A DNA stretch of 64,000 nucleotides from Longimicrobiales bacterium (lineage in GTDB: Bacteria; Gemmatimonadota; Gemmatimonadetes; Longimicrobiales; Gaopeijiaceae). Positions within the stretch are counted from its first letter, which is position 1, and every line of letters begins with the position of its first letter. Both the position numbers and the translations under genes were made by a program. The DNA lies in contig JAQWPM010000012.1 in the NCBI GenBank assembly GCA_029245345.1, positions 620,001 to 684,000 of the forward strand. The letters are read 5' to 3'. The notes under the pieces were generated by a model. It made no database searches and had not been told where the DNA came from. It saw only the letters and a program-made list of their open reading frames with translations. This document shows, piece after piece, positions 37,940-48,215 of the stretch.

Positions 37940-39487
37940 ATGGATGGAATCAACAGCGTACGGAGTCTCCTGTGCTCTGCGGCACGTCCCCGAACGGGCG
38001 GGTCGGTCGCCAAGAGTATGGTCCTACTCGCCCTCTTCGCTGCGCAGACGGCGTGCGCCGGAATTGGGGGTGGGTTCCATGGAGTAGACCGGGACGCGGT
38101 GGAGGCCACGCTCGACACCTCCCCCGTGGATCAGGTGCACTTCGGTGTCATGGCCGTCGACGTACGAACAGGCCGCGCTCTGTACGCTCGTAATGCTCAC
38201 CGGAAGTTCGTGCCGGCCTCGAATCAGAAGGTGTTGGTCACATCTACCGCCCTCTCGCTTCTTGGACCTGACTACCGGTACGAGACGGAAGTGTGGGCCA
38301 CAGGCTCACGTATGGACTCCATGCTCGACGGAGACATCGTCGTGTTGGCCTCCGGCGACCCGACGATGTCGGACCGTTTCTGGGCGTCGGGTGAAGCGGC
38401 GCTCGCCGCGATCGCCGATACGCTGCACCGACGCGGACTCCGCCACCTCACGGGATCGGTGTTCGTGGATGTGTCCCAGTGGGACTCCACGACGGTCGGG
38501 CCTACGTGGGAGGTCGAAGATCTCCGCTTCGCATACGGCTCGACAGGCGGTGCCTTCGCGATCGACGAGGGTGAGATCCAAGTCGTTGTGACGGCGGGCC
38601 CTGCCGTGGGCACTCCGGCAAGCGTGGAGTGGAGTCCTCGAGGGACGAGTGACTATCTCACATCTCGGATCCTCACCGCACCACCTGACAGCAGCACTCG
38701 CGTGCGTCCTTTCTACCTTCCCGAGTCTCGGAGATTGGTCCTAGAGGGTCGAACTGGGCTGGGGACCGTGGACACGGCCTCCTTCGCCATTCGCGATCCG
38801 GTGCGTCAGGCCACAGCGGCCCTCGGCACAGCGATACGGCAGGCGGGCATCACCATGGAAGGCACGGCCCGGGTCGCATGGGCCGACAGCATGCGTGTCG
38901 GACGTGGATGTCTCTCGGGTCTCGTACAAGAGTGTCCCAACGCCGGACACATCTTCACGTTCTCGTCACCCCCGCTGGCCGTCATCTCGCAACAACTCCT
39001 CGAGCGCAGCCAAAACTGGATGACCGAACAGCTCATCCGCACACTGGGCGCCGAACTGGGAGAAGAAGGGAGCTGGGATGAGGGGGTCGATGTGATTCGG
39101 ACGTTCCTCACCGAGGAAGTCGGCATCGACAGCCTCGACGTGGCCCCGCGGGACGGCTCCGGCCTGTCCGCGTATAACCTGGTCACTCCGAGGGCGCTGG
39201 TCAGCATCTTGTCCTTCATGCGTCACAGCGAGAATTGGGACATCTTCAAAGAGGCGCTCGCGTCGCCCGGAGAGGAGGACTCGACGCTCGAACACCGCCT
39301 TCTCGACCTCGAAGGTCGCGTCTTCGCGAAGACCGGCACGATCTCAAATGTGAACTCTCTCTCCGGATATCTCGTAAGAGAGGATGGTAGTGAGGTCATA
39401 TTCTCTGTCCTGTCCAACGGTTCGGGCTTACCTGCCTCCGTTGTCCGGGCTGCCATAGATGACGTCGTGCGCGATCTAGCCCGCTGA
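37940..39487 (+). CDS. D-Ala-D-Ala carboxypeptidase, PBP4 (DacB) family
   Basis: This is a periplasmic peptidoglycan enzyme of about 515 residues that trims or cleaves cross-links. The three penicillin-binding motifs are present: SNQK in VPASNQKVLVTS (nucleophile Ser), SAYN in GSGLSAYNLVTP, and KTG in FAKTGTISNVNS. Length and the insert between SxxK and SxN fit PBP4. The N-terminus has a hydrophobic stretch (MVLLALFAAQTACAG) that could be a signal or lipobox. ATG 37940 is preferred (GGTGAGG upstream), with 37898 and 38018 as alternatives. Confidence 0.88.
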   Translation: MDGINSVRSLLCSAARPRTGGSVAKSMVLLALFAAQTACAGIGGGFHGVDRDAVEATLDTSPVDQVHFGVMAVDVRTGRALYARNAHRKFVPASNQKVLVTSTALSLLGPDYRYETEVWATGSRMDSMLDGDIVVLASGDPTMSDRFWASGEAALAAIADTLHRRGLRHLTGSVFVDVSQWDSTTVGPTWEVEDLRFAYGSTGGAFAIDEGEIQVVVTAGPAVGTPASVEWSPRGTSDYLTSRILTAPPDSSTRVRPFYLPESRRLVLEGRTGLGTVDTASFAIRDPVRQATAALGTAIRQAGITMEGTARVAWADSMRVGRGCLSGLVQECPNAGHIFTFSSPPLAVISQQLLERSQNWMTEQLIRTLGAELGEEGSWDEGVDVIRTFLTEEVGIDSLDVAPRDGSGLSAYNLVTPRALVSILSFMRHSENWDIFKEALASPGEEDSTLEHRLLDLEGRVFAKTGTISNVNSLSGYLVREDGSEVIFSVLSNGSGLPASVVRAAIDDVVRDLAR

Positions 39488-39501
39488 GAGAACCGAAGTG
39501 A

Positions 39502-42330
39502 ATGAGTGATTTCGACCTACCTAATCTTCCTTCCGATGAAGATCTCGGACTATCAAAGGAAGAGATCGCAGAGCTTGAAAAGGAGTTCGGCGACACCGGA
39601 CCAGAGATGAGCGACGCCGAGATGGCGGCGCTATTGGGTGAAAGCCCGCCACCTCAGGCCACTCCTGCAGCGGCGAGCCAGTCTCCGGCACAGGGCGAGC
39701 CCTCAGGCGGCCAGGCGGCCGACTCAGAGCCTGACCCGAAGGTGGCCAAGACAGCCGCCAAAGCCGCCGCCAAACAGGCGAAGGCTGAGGCGAAGCGTGC
39801 TGCGAAGGAGCAGAAGGCCCAGCCACCTGGTGAAGAGACACCTCGGCCAGCGAACGAGGACGGTCCTAGGACGAAGTGGCGGGGACCGGCGACCTTGGTG
39901 TTGCTGCTTCTGATGGCATTCGTGTCGAGCAGCAGGACCGGACTCCCCCGTCCTGAGCCTGCTAACGCGCCCAGCACAGAATTCTCGTCGGCGCGAGCCA
40001 TGACAATGCTGGTCGACATCGCGAGAGAGGCGCACCCCCCCGGCTCGCCGTACCACGCCGTGGTACGGCAATACGTAGTGGACCGACTGACCTCGATGGG
40101 CCTCAAGCCCGAGATCCAGACGACCACCTCGATGATTCAAGGGCCCACCCGAGCCCAAGCGGCCACCGTCCATAACGTTGTCGTGCGCATACCGGGCACG
40201 GCCTCGACCGGTGCTGTCCTGGCGACCGCACACTACGACAGCCGGGAAATTTCGAGAGGTGCTGGCGATGACGGTTCTGGTGTCGTTTCGCTCCTCGAGG
40301 CTTACAGGGCGATCCAGGCAGGCGAGCCCCTCCAAAACGACCTCATCCTGTTGTTCACCGACGCGGAAGAACTCGGTCTCCTTGGAGCCCGTGCCTTTGT
40401 GGATGAGCACCCCTGGATGGCCGATGTGCGAGTCGCACTCTCCTTCGAAATGCGTGGCGGCGCGGGCCCGGCAATGATGTTCGAGACCAACAATGAAAAC
40501 GGTTGGGTCGTTGGGGCTCTTAGAGAGGGCGTGCCCAGCGCGAGGGCAAACTCGATGGGATACGAGGTCTATCAGCGTATGCCCAACGACACGGACTTCA
40601 CGCCATTTCGTGAAGCGGGCATCCAGGGACTCAACTTCGCGGGAATCGACAACGCCCACGTCTACCACCAGGAGTACGACACCCCGGAGAATTTCTCCGA
40701 GACAACGCTCCAACATCAGGGCCTCAACGCGCTCGGCTCCATGCGCTACATGGGCAACCAGGACCTCACCACGGTAGACGCGCCCAACGCGGTCTATCTG
40801 AGCCTGCCCGTGTTGGGGCTCGTCGTATACGCCGCAAAGTGGGTAACGCCCATTAGTGGCATTCTGCTCGTGCTGCTCGTGCTGGCACTCGTGCTCGTAC
40901 GAACCGGCGGATGGGGATACACCGGAACGCTCGTCGGCGTGGTGACCGCACTGGTAGGTGGGGGGCTCGCCGTGGGCGCCACCGTTGGCCTTACCGGCTG
41001 GCTAGCGAGCCAGCATCCCGAGTTGGGCAGCCTGCACGGGTCGGCCTACCATCGAGAAGGCTGGTACATCGTGGCGCTGGTAGCTGCGTCCTTCGCGATC
41101 GTGACGGCGCTGCATGGAATCGCACGTCGTCGGTTCCGTTGGCAGGAACTGACCCTGGGCGCCGCAATCGTCCCAGTGGCCGCGGCTGTCGCCCTAGGGC
41201 AGTTCGCTCCCCTCGCAGCCATGAACCTCCAGTTGCCTGCCGCTGCGGCGCTGGTGGCGCTCATCGTCGCACTCGTTCTGGCCCAGAACGCCGACGGAGT
41301 CGTGGGTTGGGTGATCGCGATGGCGTTCGCGCTTCCCGTCGTAGCGATCATGGAGCCGCTCACGGAGATCCTTTGGATCGCGATGTCGATTCAGCTCGGT
41401 ACCGCCATCGTTGGCCTGGCCGTGGTCGCGCTCTACTGCGCTCTGCCTGCACTGGACTCGTTGAGGCATCCGAATAGCTGGTGGGCGCCTGTGACTGGCG
41501 TCGTGGTCGCAGCGAGCGCGCTCGGACTGGGGCTACTCGGCGCGCGTCCGTCCGCCGAGCGGCCGGCGCCGTCCACGCTCGTGTACGCCTACGAATACGG
41601 GGAGCCCCGGGGACTCTGGGCCACTGAAGCCCTGACCGACTCTGTAGACACGCCAGCATACGCATGGGCAGCCGAACGGGCCGGGGCCGCCTTCGGGGCG
41701 GAACAGGACCTCACTGCCTTCGGCTACGTGGGTGGAAATGTGCCTGTGGCCCCGGCACCCGTCGTTGACGCCGCTCCTCCGCTCGTGACCTACGAATCCG
41801 ACGAAACGGTCGACGGGACCCGGCGTGTCACGCTCGCGCTCGTCTCACAGATTGGGGCGGAGATGCTCCGCTTCACCTATCCGGTGGGTGGGCGCACGCG
41901 GCTGATCGCACTGAACGGAAGGAGGATCGACGACCCTGAGGCCTTGCAGTGGGCTCAGCACTGGGGGACACCTGATCCAGCTGTCTTCCTCACGCTCGAA
42001 ATGCCGGAAGGGGCCAACGTGGAGTTGAACGTCATCGAGCACCTGCTGCGTCCGGAGGAACTCCTCGGAGCGGACGCCTTCGCGCGACCCTCGACGTTGG
42101 CGCCCAACATCAACCGAATGAGTGACCGCGCGATGCTGCTGTCCTCGATCCGGCCCGACGGGGAAGAGCCGGAACAGGCCCTGGTTCCATCCGAGACAGA
42201 GGCGAGAGAGGAGAGCACCGCTGCCGAGACTCCAGACGGTCAGACGCTCACCCCCGACACCGTCTTAACGCCCGATACAGCTGCTGCTCCCGACACGACA
42301 GTTGTCCTCGATAGCACGACAGCTCCCTAA
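39502..42330 (+). CDS. Membrane M28-family metallopeptidase
   Basis: This 942-residue protein has a charged, Ala/Lys/Glu-rich cytoplasmic start (about 1-125), one membrane anchor (TLVLLLLMAFVSSS), then an M28 aminopeptidase domain. Zinc ligands are ATAHYDSRE (His, Asp in GAGDDGSG), FTDAEELGLLGAR (Glu pair) and HVYHQEYDTPENF. About eight helices follow (ISGILLVLLVLALVLVRT onwards), then a periplasmic C-terminal domain and a tail of PDT repeats. This layout resembles ERMP1/Fxna-type peptidases. It starts 14 bases after the PBP4 gene. Confidence 0.87.
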   Translation: MSDFDLPNLPSDEDLGLSKEEIAELEKEFGDTGPEMSDAEMAALLGESPPPQATPAAASQSPAQGEPSGGQAADSEPDPKVAKTAAKAAAKQAKAEAKRAAKEQKAQPPGEETPRPANEDGPRTKWRGPATLVLLLLMAFVSSSRTGLPRPEPANAPSTEFSSARAMTMLVDIAREAHPPGSPYHAVVRQYVVDRLTSMGLKPEIQTTTSMIQGPTRAQAATVHNVVVRIPGTASTGAVLATAHYDSREISRGAGDDGSGVVSLLEAYRAIQAGEPLQNDLILLFTDAEELGLLGARAFVDEHPWMADVRVALSFEMRGGAGPAMMFETNNENGWVVGALREGVPSARANSMGYEVYQRMPNDTDFTPFREAGIQGLNFAGIDNAHVYHQEYDTPENFSETTLQHQGLNALGSMRYMGNQDLTTVDAPNAVYLSLPVLGLVVYAAKWVTPISGILLVLLVLALVLVRTGGWGYTGTLVGVVTALVGGGLAVGATVGLTGWLASQHPELGSLHGSAYHREGWYIVALVAASFAIVTALHGIARRRFRWQELTLGAAIVPVAAAVALGQFAPLAAMNLQLPAAAALVALIVALVLAQNADGVVGWVIAMAFALPVVAIMEPLTEILWIAMSIQLGTAIVGLAVVALYCALPALDSLRHPNSWWAPVTGVVVAASALGLGLLGARPSAERPAPSTLVYAYEYGEPRGLWATEALTDSVDTPAYAWAAERAGAAFGAEQDLTAFGYVGGNVPVAPAPVVDAAPPLVTYESDETVDGTRRVTLALVSQIGAEMLRFTYPVGGRTRLIALNGRRIDDPEALQWAQHWGTPDPAVFLTLEMPEGANVELNVIEHLLRPEELLGADAFARPSTLAPNINRMSDRAMLLSSIRPDGEEPEQALVPSETEAREESTAAETPDGQTLTPDTVLTPDTAAAPDTTVVLDSTTAP

Positions 42331-42362
42331 ACCACCGCGCTCCCGACAGACAGGATCAGCCG

Positions 42363-43385
42363 ATGAAACGACATGCTGCGTTCCTTCTAGTAGCCCTCAG
42401 CGCATGCACAGGCACTGCTGAACAGGGCGCACTTGCCTCTGCAGACGTGCGCTTTGAGATCCCCGACTACGCATCGGATAATTGGTACAAGGGCAACACC
42501 CACGCACACACGCTCGAGAGCGACGGCGACTCTCCGCCGGAATACGTGGCACAGTGGTACAAAGACCAGGACTACGACTTCCTCGTTCTGACGGACCACA
42601 ACGTCTTTACGGACCCGGCGACGTTGGCTCACCTAGTCGACTCGACCTTTCTGCTCGTGCCCGGCGAAGAAGTGACGTCTAGCTTCGAGGAGTCCTCCGT
42701 GCACGTGAACGGACTCAACTTGCCCGGCCTGGTTGAGGCACGGCAGGCGGAGTCACTCGTGGCGACGATCCAGGCCAACGTAGATGCGATCCGCGAAGTG
42801 GAAGGTGTGCCCCACATCAACCACCCGAACTTCGGTTGGTCCTTCGGAGCAGAAGAGCTCGCTCAAATCGAGAACGACAAGCTCATCGAGATATGGAATG
42901 GTCACCCCACCGTGCACAATGAGGGCGGCAGCGGCGCACCGGGACTCGAGGAGATCTGGGACATTCTACTCACCGGTGGAAAACGCATCTTCGGCATCGC
43001 CGTGGACGACGCACATCACTTCCAAGGTGAGTTCTCCGCGGACCGCGCGAACCCGGGCCGAGGCTGGGTATCGATCCGAGCAGCGGCCCTAGAACCGCTC
43101 GCGCTCATGACCGCGCTCGAGGCCGGTCACTTCTACGCGAGCACCGGCGTGGAGCTCGCAGACGTGATGGTGAGCGAAACTCGCCTCGAGGTACACATCG
43201 AGCAGGATAGAGACTTCAAATACACGACCACATTCATTGGGTCGAGCGGGCAGATCATCGGTGCAACTGAAGCGAATCCAGCCATTTTCAACCTAACCTC
43301 CGATGTCGGTTACGTTCGAGCCAAGATCGTGGACTCGGGTGGATGGGTGGCGTGGACACAGCCGGTGTTTGTCACCGGCGGATAA
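42363..43385 (+). CDS. PHP-domain metallohydrolase lipoprotein
   Basis: This 340-residue protein has a lipobox (LVALSAC) and a PHP-type metal site: YKGNTHAHTLESDGDSPPE, LVLTDHNVF, PHINHPNFGW and GIAVDDAHHF. This pattern is like CehA/McbA family metallohydrolases. It is predicted to act outside the cytoplasm on a phosphoester or related bond. It follows the M28 gene by 32 bases. It may belong with the other lipoprotein hydrolases in the run. Confidence 0.84.
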   Translation: MKRHAAFLLVALSACTGTAEQGALASADVRFEIPDYASDNWYKGNTHAHTLESDGDSPPEYVAQWYKDQDYDFLVLTDHNVFTDPATLAHLVDSTFLLVPGEEVTSSFEESSVHVNGLNLPGLVEARQAESLVATIQANVDAIREVEGVPHINHPNFGWSFGAEELAQIENDKLIEIWNGHPTVHNEGGSGAPGLEEIWDILLTGGKRIFGIAVDDAHHFQGEFSADRANPGRGWVSIRAAALEPLALMTALEAGHFYASTGVELADVMVSETRLEVHIEQDRDFKYTTTFIGSSGQIIGATEANPAIFNLTSDVGYVRAKIVDSGGWVAWTQPVFVTGG

Positions 43386-43398
43386 AGGCAAACCGCGC

Positions 43399-43899
43399 AT
43401 GCTCCGTTGGATCGTGACCGCCGGCTTCCTCGGCACCGCAGGGCTCACCGTGTGGGTCACGTTCCTCATGGGCGCGGAGACACCACGCGGCAACCTGCTC
43501 ATCAACCTCGGGACCGAAATGGTCGGCATCGTGATCACGGTCGCAGTCGTGGAGTGGTTCTTCGAGAAGCGCCGGCACAACACGCGTGGTCGCCAGCTTC
43601 TGAACAACACCCCCGGTGCCGTCGCGGCCGTACCGGGCTTCATGAATGGACTCGAGCAGCTCGCCCGACTCAGTGCCATGCGTGACGGAAAGACGCCGGT
43701 GGCCTCGCATAAGGTGGCCGACATTCTGGACGAAGAGACTGCCGAGTTGGCCAAGGCACTCGGCAAACCGACCGCACGGCACCTCGCGAGCCTCCTTCGA
43801 TATCGCGACCCCTCCCTGGAGAGTCAGGAGCGGCCCCACTTTGGTGGACATGGGCACGTCTCAATGCTCTCGACCTCGCCGTCTGAGCCGATGGTATGA
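43399..43899 (+). CDS. Small membrane protein of unknown function
   Basis: This protein of about 166 residues has two membrane helices (WIVTAGFLGTAGLTVWVTFLM and LLINLGTEMVGIVITVAVVEW) followed by a soluble helical C-terminus (DILDEETAELAKALGKPTAR). I do not recognise a family. The ATG at 43399 follows the PHP gene by 13 bases; a longer frame from 43303 overlaps it. The stop overlaps the next start. Confidence 0.65.
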   Translation: MLRWIVTAGFLGTAGLTVWVTFLMGAETPRGNLLINLGTEMVGIVITVAVVEWFFEKRRHNTRGRQLLNNTPGAVAAVPGFMNGLEQLARLSAMRDGKTPVASHKVADILDEETAELAKALGKPTARHLASLLRYRDPSLESQERPHFGGHGHVSMLSTSPSEPMV

Positions 43900-44720
43900 T
43901 GCGCCCCCTTGCCGTACTTCTCGTCGCCACCTGCGCAGCTTGCAGCGGGGACGGGACGCCTGAAGCCGCCGATGGCGCGGCGGCCGTCGAAGCTTCCGCC
44001 CCCGGAATCGAGATCGAATACATCGCGCACGCCTCCTTCCTGCTGCGCGCGCCAGACGGGACCGAACTGCTGATCGATCCTTACGCGAGCCGAGTGTGGC
44101 TCGGATATGACTGGCCGGCTGGTGTGGCTCCTGATGCGATTCTCATCACACATCCGCACTACGACCACGACGCGGGGCGGTACCGTGAGATGCCGTTCCC
44201 GTGGGGGGATGAAGTGCCCGTGATAGACTCTCCGGGCGAACAGATCTTGGGCGACTTCACCGTGACCGGCGTGGAAGGAAAACACGCGGATCCGTACGGA
44301 ATGGAGTTCGGGCAACTGAACACGCCCATGGTCATTGAGGCCGGCGGACTACGCATCGCTCACCTCGGCGACAACGGGCCGCTCACGCCTGACATGGTCG
44401 CTGGGCTTGGCCGTGTCGACGTGCTCATGGTGCCTGGCGACGGTGTGTGGCATATCCTGTCGCAGGAGACCACGCAGGAGATCATGGAGACGCTTCAGCC
44501 CAAGATCGTCATCCCGATGCACTACAGGCTCGGAGACCTAGAGGTTGAAGCGGACAGCCCGAGCGATCTGGGCGGTGTAGATCCATGGCTCGAGGGCCGA
44601 GAAGGCATCGAGCGAGTGGGTGGTCATGTAACAACGCTGCGCGCGGGTGAGCTGCCTGCCACGCAGACGTTCCTGGTGTTTGAGCACGCGCCTTATGTGA
44701 CGGGACCAGGAGGCAACTAA
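43896..44720 (+). CDS. Metallo-beta-lactamase-fold lipoprotein
   Basis: This 274-residue protein has a lipobox (LVATCAAC) and a metallo-beta-lactamase fold close to UPF0173-type hydrolases. Metal motifs are THPHYDHDAG (HxHxDH), GKHADPYG, HLGDNG (Asp) and IPMHYRLGDL (His). It should bind zinc and act in the periplasm; the substrate is unknown. The start overlaps the previous gene's stop. The next gene begins 13 bases after it. Confidence 0.84.
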   Translation: MMRPLAVLLVATCAACSGDGTPEAADGAAAVEASAPGIEIEYIAHASFLLRAPDGTELLIDPYASRVWLGYDWPAGVAPDAILITHPHYDHDAGRYREMPFPWGDEVPVIDSPGEQILGDFTVTGVEGKHADPYGMEFGQLNTPMVIEAGGLRIAHLGDNGPLTPDMVAGLGRVDVLMVPGDGVWHILSQETTQEIMETLQPKIVIPMHYRLGDLEVEADSPSDLGGVDPWLEGREGIERVGGHVTTLRAGELPATQTFLVFEHAPYVTGPGGN

Positions 44721-44733
44721 CTCAGGAGATGTC

Positions 44734-46701
44734 ATGAGGTCGTTCGATAGAAGCGCTTCATCTTTCGCCCTCATTTTGACTCTTCTGTTGGCCGCGTGCG
44801 CGGGGCCCGATGGTGGCGCTGCAGATGCGGTCTCCAGCGTCTTCGCCGACTCTGATTGGCCGGCTTATGGCCGCGACCAGGCGGGCACGAAGTTCTCGCC
44901 GCTGACGACCATCGACCGATCGAACGTGGCATCTCTTGAAGTCGCGTGGACGTGGGAAACCGGCGAGACGGTGATCGAAGGGCCAGCAGCTCCCGTCCGC
45001 GGATCCACCGTGCGCCCCGGGACGTTCGAGGTCACGCCGATCGTCGTTTCAGACACGATGTATGTGGTGACTTCCTACAACCGTGTGCTGGCGCTTGATG
45101 CCTCCACGGGCGAGGAAATCTGGGAGTACGACCCTCTCACCACGGACTTTGGGCAGCCGCCAAACGGCACCGGCTTCGTGCACCGCGGCATCGCGATGTG
45201 GACGGGTGAGAGCGAGACCGGTGCGCCGCAACGCAGGATCTTCCTCAACTCGCGCTGGCGGTTGATCGCGATCGATGCTGCCACGGGGATGGAGATCGAG
45301 TCGTTCGGATACCGGGGGGAGATCGACCTTACTGCTGACATGATCTGGCACACCAATCCGCTCCACTACACGCAGACGTCGCCGCCTGTGGTGTTCGGGA
45401 ACGTCGTGATCCTGGGGAACGGTGTCGGGGACGCGATCGTGTATCCCTACGACCCACCCGGCCAGCTGCAGGCCTTCGATGTCCTCACCGGCGAGCGCGT
45501 ATGGAATCTCAACCTGATCCCACAGGAGGGTGAGCCAGGCAACGAGACGTGGGAGGGTGACTCGGAGACCTTCACCGGCCACACCAACGCGTGGGCTCCA
45601 ATGGCACTCGACGATGAGCGCGGCATCGTGTACCTAGGCGTCGGGACACCGAGCAACGACTACTACGGCGGGCATCGCTTGGGGGACAACCTTTACGCGG
45701 AGTCACTGCTCGCAGTCGATGCGCGGACCGGTGAGCTGCTTTGGCACTTCCAGACCGTGCACCACGGCCTGTGGGACTACGACCTCCCTGCCCCGCCTGT
45801 GTTGTATACGGCAGAGGTCGACGGCCGCAGCATCGAAGCGGTGGCCATCGTGGGGAAGACGGGCTTCGTATACGTCTTCGACCGGGTGACGGGTGAACCC
45901 GTGTGGCCGATCGAGGAGCGGGCCGTTCCGGGGAGCGAGGTGCCGGGTGAGGTCGCGGCGCCGACGCAGCCCTTCCCGACCTTGCCGGAGCCGTTTTCGC
46001 GGCAGCAATTCACACCGGACGACTTGATCGACCTGACGCCCGAGCTGCGCCGTCGGGCTGTGGAAATGACACGGGGCGTGCAGTTCGGCGGGCTCTTCAC
46101 GCCTCCGACCATGCAGGGCACGCTGGCCATGCCGGGCATCATTGGCGGGGGAAACTGGGGCGGCTCAGCCGTGGACCCGACGACCGGCCTCATGTTCGTA
46201 AAGGCGACCGAGGAGGCGAGCCTACTCAAGATCGCGGCTCCGGATCCAGCCAGGACGGTAGGCGACTACGGGATCGACAGAGCGTCCAACCGCTCGCTGC
46301 GCATCGAAGGCATCCCCATCACGAACCCGCCGTGGGGCACACTTTCAGCCATCGACATGAGTACGGGACGACTCGCATGGCAGGTGCCTGTGGGTGATCG
46401 GCCGGAGTTGCGGGACCACCCGTTGCTGCGTGGTGTGGAGCTACCGGACAGGCTCGGTGTTCAGGGTGCTGCGGGACCGGTAGTAACGGCCGGTGGGCTC
46501 ATCTTCCTGACGGGAGGCGGCGACGTGCTGTATGCCTTCGACTCCTCGAGCGGTGAGGAAGTGTGGAGTGCGCAGCTGCCTGCGGTGGGTTATGCCAACC
46601 CGATGACGTATGGAGACGCGAGTGGGCGGCAGTTCGTGGTGATCGCTACGGGTGCCCGAGGGGAGAACGGGATACTCGTAGCGTTTGCGTTGCCGGAGTA
46701 G
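44734..46701 (+). CDS. PQQ-dependent dehydrogenase
   Basis: This 655-residue lipoprotein (LLLAACAGPDG) is an eight-bladed PQQ dehydrogenase. Blade signatures are WPAYGRDQAGTKFSPLTTI at the start, ALDASTGEEIWEYDP, and the active-site stretch HHGLWDYDLPAPPVL. It oxidises an alcohol or sugar in the periplasm and passes electrons to quinone or a cytochrome. It lacks a CxxCH haem domain, so it is not a quinohaemoprotein by itself. No pqq biosynthesis genes are in the window. Confidence 0.9.
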   Translation: MRSFDRSASSFALILTLLLAACAGPDGGAADAVSSVFADSDWPAYGRDQAGTKFSPLTTIDRSNVASLEVAWTWETGETVIEGPAAPVRGSTVRPGTFEVTPIVVSDTMYVVTSYNRVLALDASTGEEIWEYDPLTTDFGQPPNGTGFVHRGIAMWTGESETGAPQRRIFLNSRWRLIAIDAATGMEIESFGYRGEIDLTADMIWHTNPLHYTQTSPPVVFGNVVILGNGVGDAIVYPYDPPGQLQAFDVLTGERVWNLNLIPQEGEPGNETWEGDSETFTGHTNAWAPMALDDERGIVYLGVGTPSNDYYGGHRLGDNLYAESLLAVDARTGELLWHFQTVHHGLWDYDLPAPPVLYTAEVDGRSIEAVAIVGKTGFVYVFDRVTGEPVWPIEERAVPGSEVPGEVAAPTQPFPTLPEPFSRQQFTPDDLIDLTPELRRRAVEMTRGVQFGGLFTPPTMQGTLAMPGIIGGGNWGGSAVDPTTGLMFVKATEEASLLKIAAPDPARTVGDYGIDRASNRSLRIEGIPITNPPWGTLSAIDMSTGRLAWQVPVGDRPELRDHPLLRGVELPDRLGVQGAAGPVVTAGGLIFLTGGGDVLYAFDSSSGEEVWSAQLPAVGYANPMTYGDASGRQFVVIATGARGENGILVAFALPE

Positions 46702-46718
46702 CGGGAAGCGGAGCCGGA

Positions 46719-48200
46719 TCAGGTCCCGCAGAAGGTTTTGTACGGCCCGAAACTCTCGGGCGCGGGGCCTTCGTACCCCTCTAGTCCTTCGCGTTGATCG
46801 AACGGATTCTCGAGTACGGCTAGAAGCTTCTTGAACGGTTCGTAATCGGACGAGTCCGCTGCAGCTTGCAGGGCTTCTTCGACTTTGTGGTTGCGGGGGA
46901 TATAGATGGGGTTCACCCCGTCCATCCCGCTGGCGGTCAGCTCGGCGTCCGCGTCCTCGCGCTCCAACCTGGCCAGCCAACGCTCTAGCCACGGCGCTAG
47001 CTCGGTCGGATCGTCGAACAGCGCGTGCGCTACCGCCGTGTCTCCTCTGAGCACTTGGGCCAGGGCACGGAACAGCCCGGTGAAGTCCACGGTCTGGGCC
47101 TGCATGACAGCGAGCAAGTCTTCGGTCAACCCACGGTCCCCGTCTTCGGCACGGCTCAGGCCGAGTTTCGCCCGCATGTCGGCAAGCCAGAAGGCCTGGT
47201 ACATGGGCATGAAGCGTTCGATCTCTTCTGTAGCCATCCGGACCGCATCTTCGGAGTCGTCCGGGTTGATGAGCGGCAGCAGGGTCTCGGCGAGGCGAGA
47301 GAGATTCCACTGGGCGATCGCGGGTTGGTTGCCGTAGGCATAACGCCCATGCTGGTCGATCGAACTGAACACCGCCCCGGTGTCGTACGCGTCGATAAAC
47401 GCGCAGGGCCCGTAGTCCAGAGTCTCACCGGAGATGGTCATGTTGTCGGTGTTCATCACCCCGTGGACGAACCCCACGGACAGCCACTTCGCGACGAGGA
47501 CAGCTTGTCTTTGGCTCACTGCACCTAACAGTGCGAGGTAAGGGTTCTCGTCGGTTGCGAGGTCGGGGAAGTGACGCCGAAGGGAGTAGTCCGCCAATTG
47601 CCGAACTCGCTCGATCTCTTGGCGTGCGGAGAAGAACTGGAACGTCCCGATCCGGAGGTGACTGGCGGCCACCCGAGCCAGAACCGCACCCGGCTGAGGA
47701 CCCTCGCGGAACACGCTATCCCCCGTGGTGACGGCTGCGAGAGCGCGTGTGGTCGGAATACCCAAAGCATGCATCGCCTCACCAATCAGGTACTCACGCA
47801 GCACCGGACCGAGGACCGCCTTGCCGTCTCCACCGCGTGAGAACGGCGTCCGGCCCGCCCCCTTGAGCTGAAGGTCCCGGCGCACGCCGTCTCCGTCGAT
47901 GAGTTCACCGAGAAGAAGCGCACGACCGTCACCGAGCATCGGCGAGAAGCCACCGAACTGATGACCCGCGTAGGCCTGCGCCAAGGGCTCAGCACCGGGA
48001 GGCGCGACCACACCCGCGAAGAACGCCGCCCCCTGGGGGCTGGCCAGCACTTCTAGGTCCAACCCCAGCTCGGCCGATAGCTCCGTATTCAGCTGGACAA
48101 TCTTCGGGTCGGGTACGGCCTCACCCTTCCAGGGCACATAGAACCCCTTGAGTTCGGCCGCATAACTGTTGTCGAACTGGAATGTGTCAACGGAGGGCAT
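46719..48200 (-). CDS. selO: SelO/YdiU family protein adenylyltransferase
   Basis: This 493-residue pseudokinase AMPylates proteins and is linked to redox control in characterised members. Conserved stretches are QLKGAGRTPFSRGGDGKAVLGP, NTDNMTISGETLDYGPC and the C-terminal YKTFCGT ending with a single Cys. The catalytic-like Asp/Asn pair sits in the NTDN and DYGP segments. It is downstream of msrB on the minus strand with a 15-base gap, so they are probably co-transcribed. Confidence 0.92.
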   Translation of the reverse strand: MPSVDTFQFDNSYAAELKGFYVPWKGEAVPDPKIVQLNTELSAELGLDLEVLASPQGAAFFAGVVAPPGAEPLAQAYAGHQFGGFSPMLGDGRALLLGELIDGDGVRRDLQLKGAGRTPFSRGGDGKAVLGPVLREYLIGEAMHALGIPTTRALAAVTTGDSVFREGPQPGAVLARVAASHLRIGTFQFFSARQEIERVRQLADYSLRRHFPDLATDENPYLALLGAVSQRQAVLVAKWLSVGFVHGVMNTDNMTISGETLDYGPCAFIDAYDTGAVFSSIDQHGRYAYGNQPAIAQWNLSRLAETLLPLINPDDSEDAVRMATEEIERFMPMYQAFWLADMRAKLGLSRAEDGDRGLTEDLLAVMQAQTVDFTGLFRALAQVLRGDTAVAHALFDDPTELAPWLERWLARLEREDADAELTASGMDGVNPIYIPRNHKVEEALQAAADSSDYEPFKKLLAVLENPFDQREGLEGYEGPAPESFGPYKTFCGT

Positions 48201-48215
48201 AGGTGTACTCAGCCG

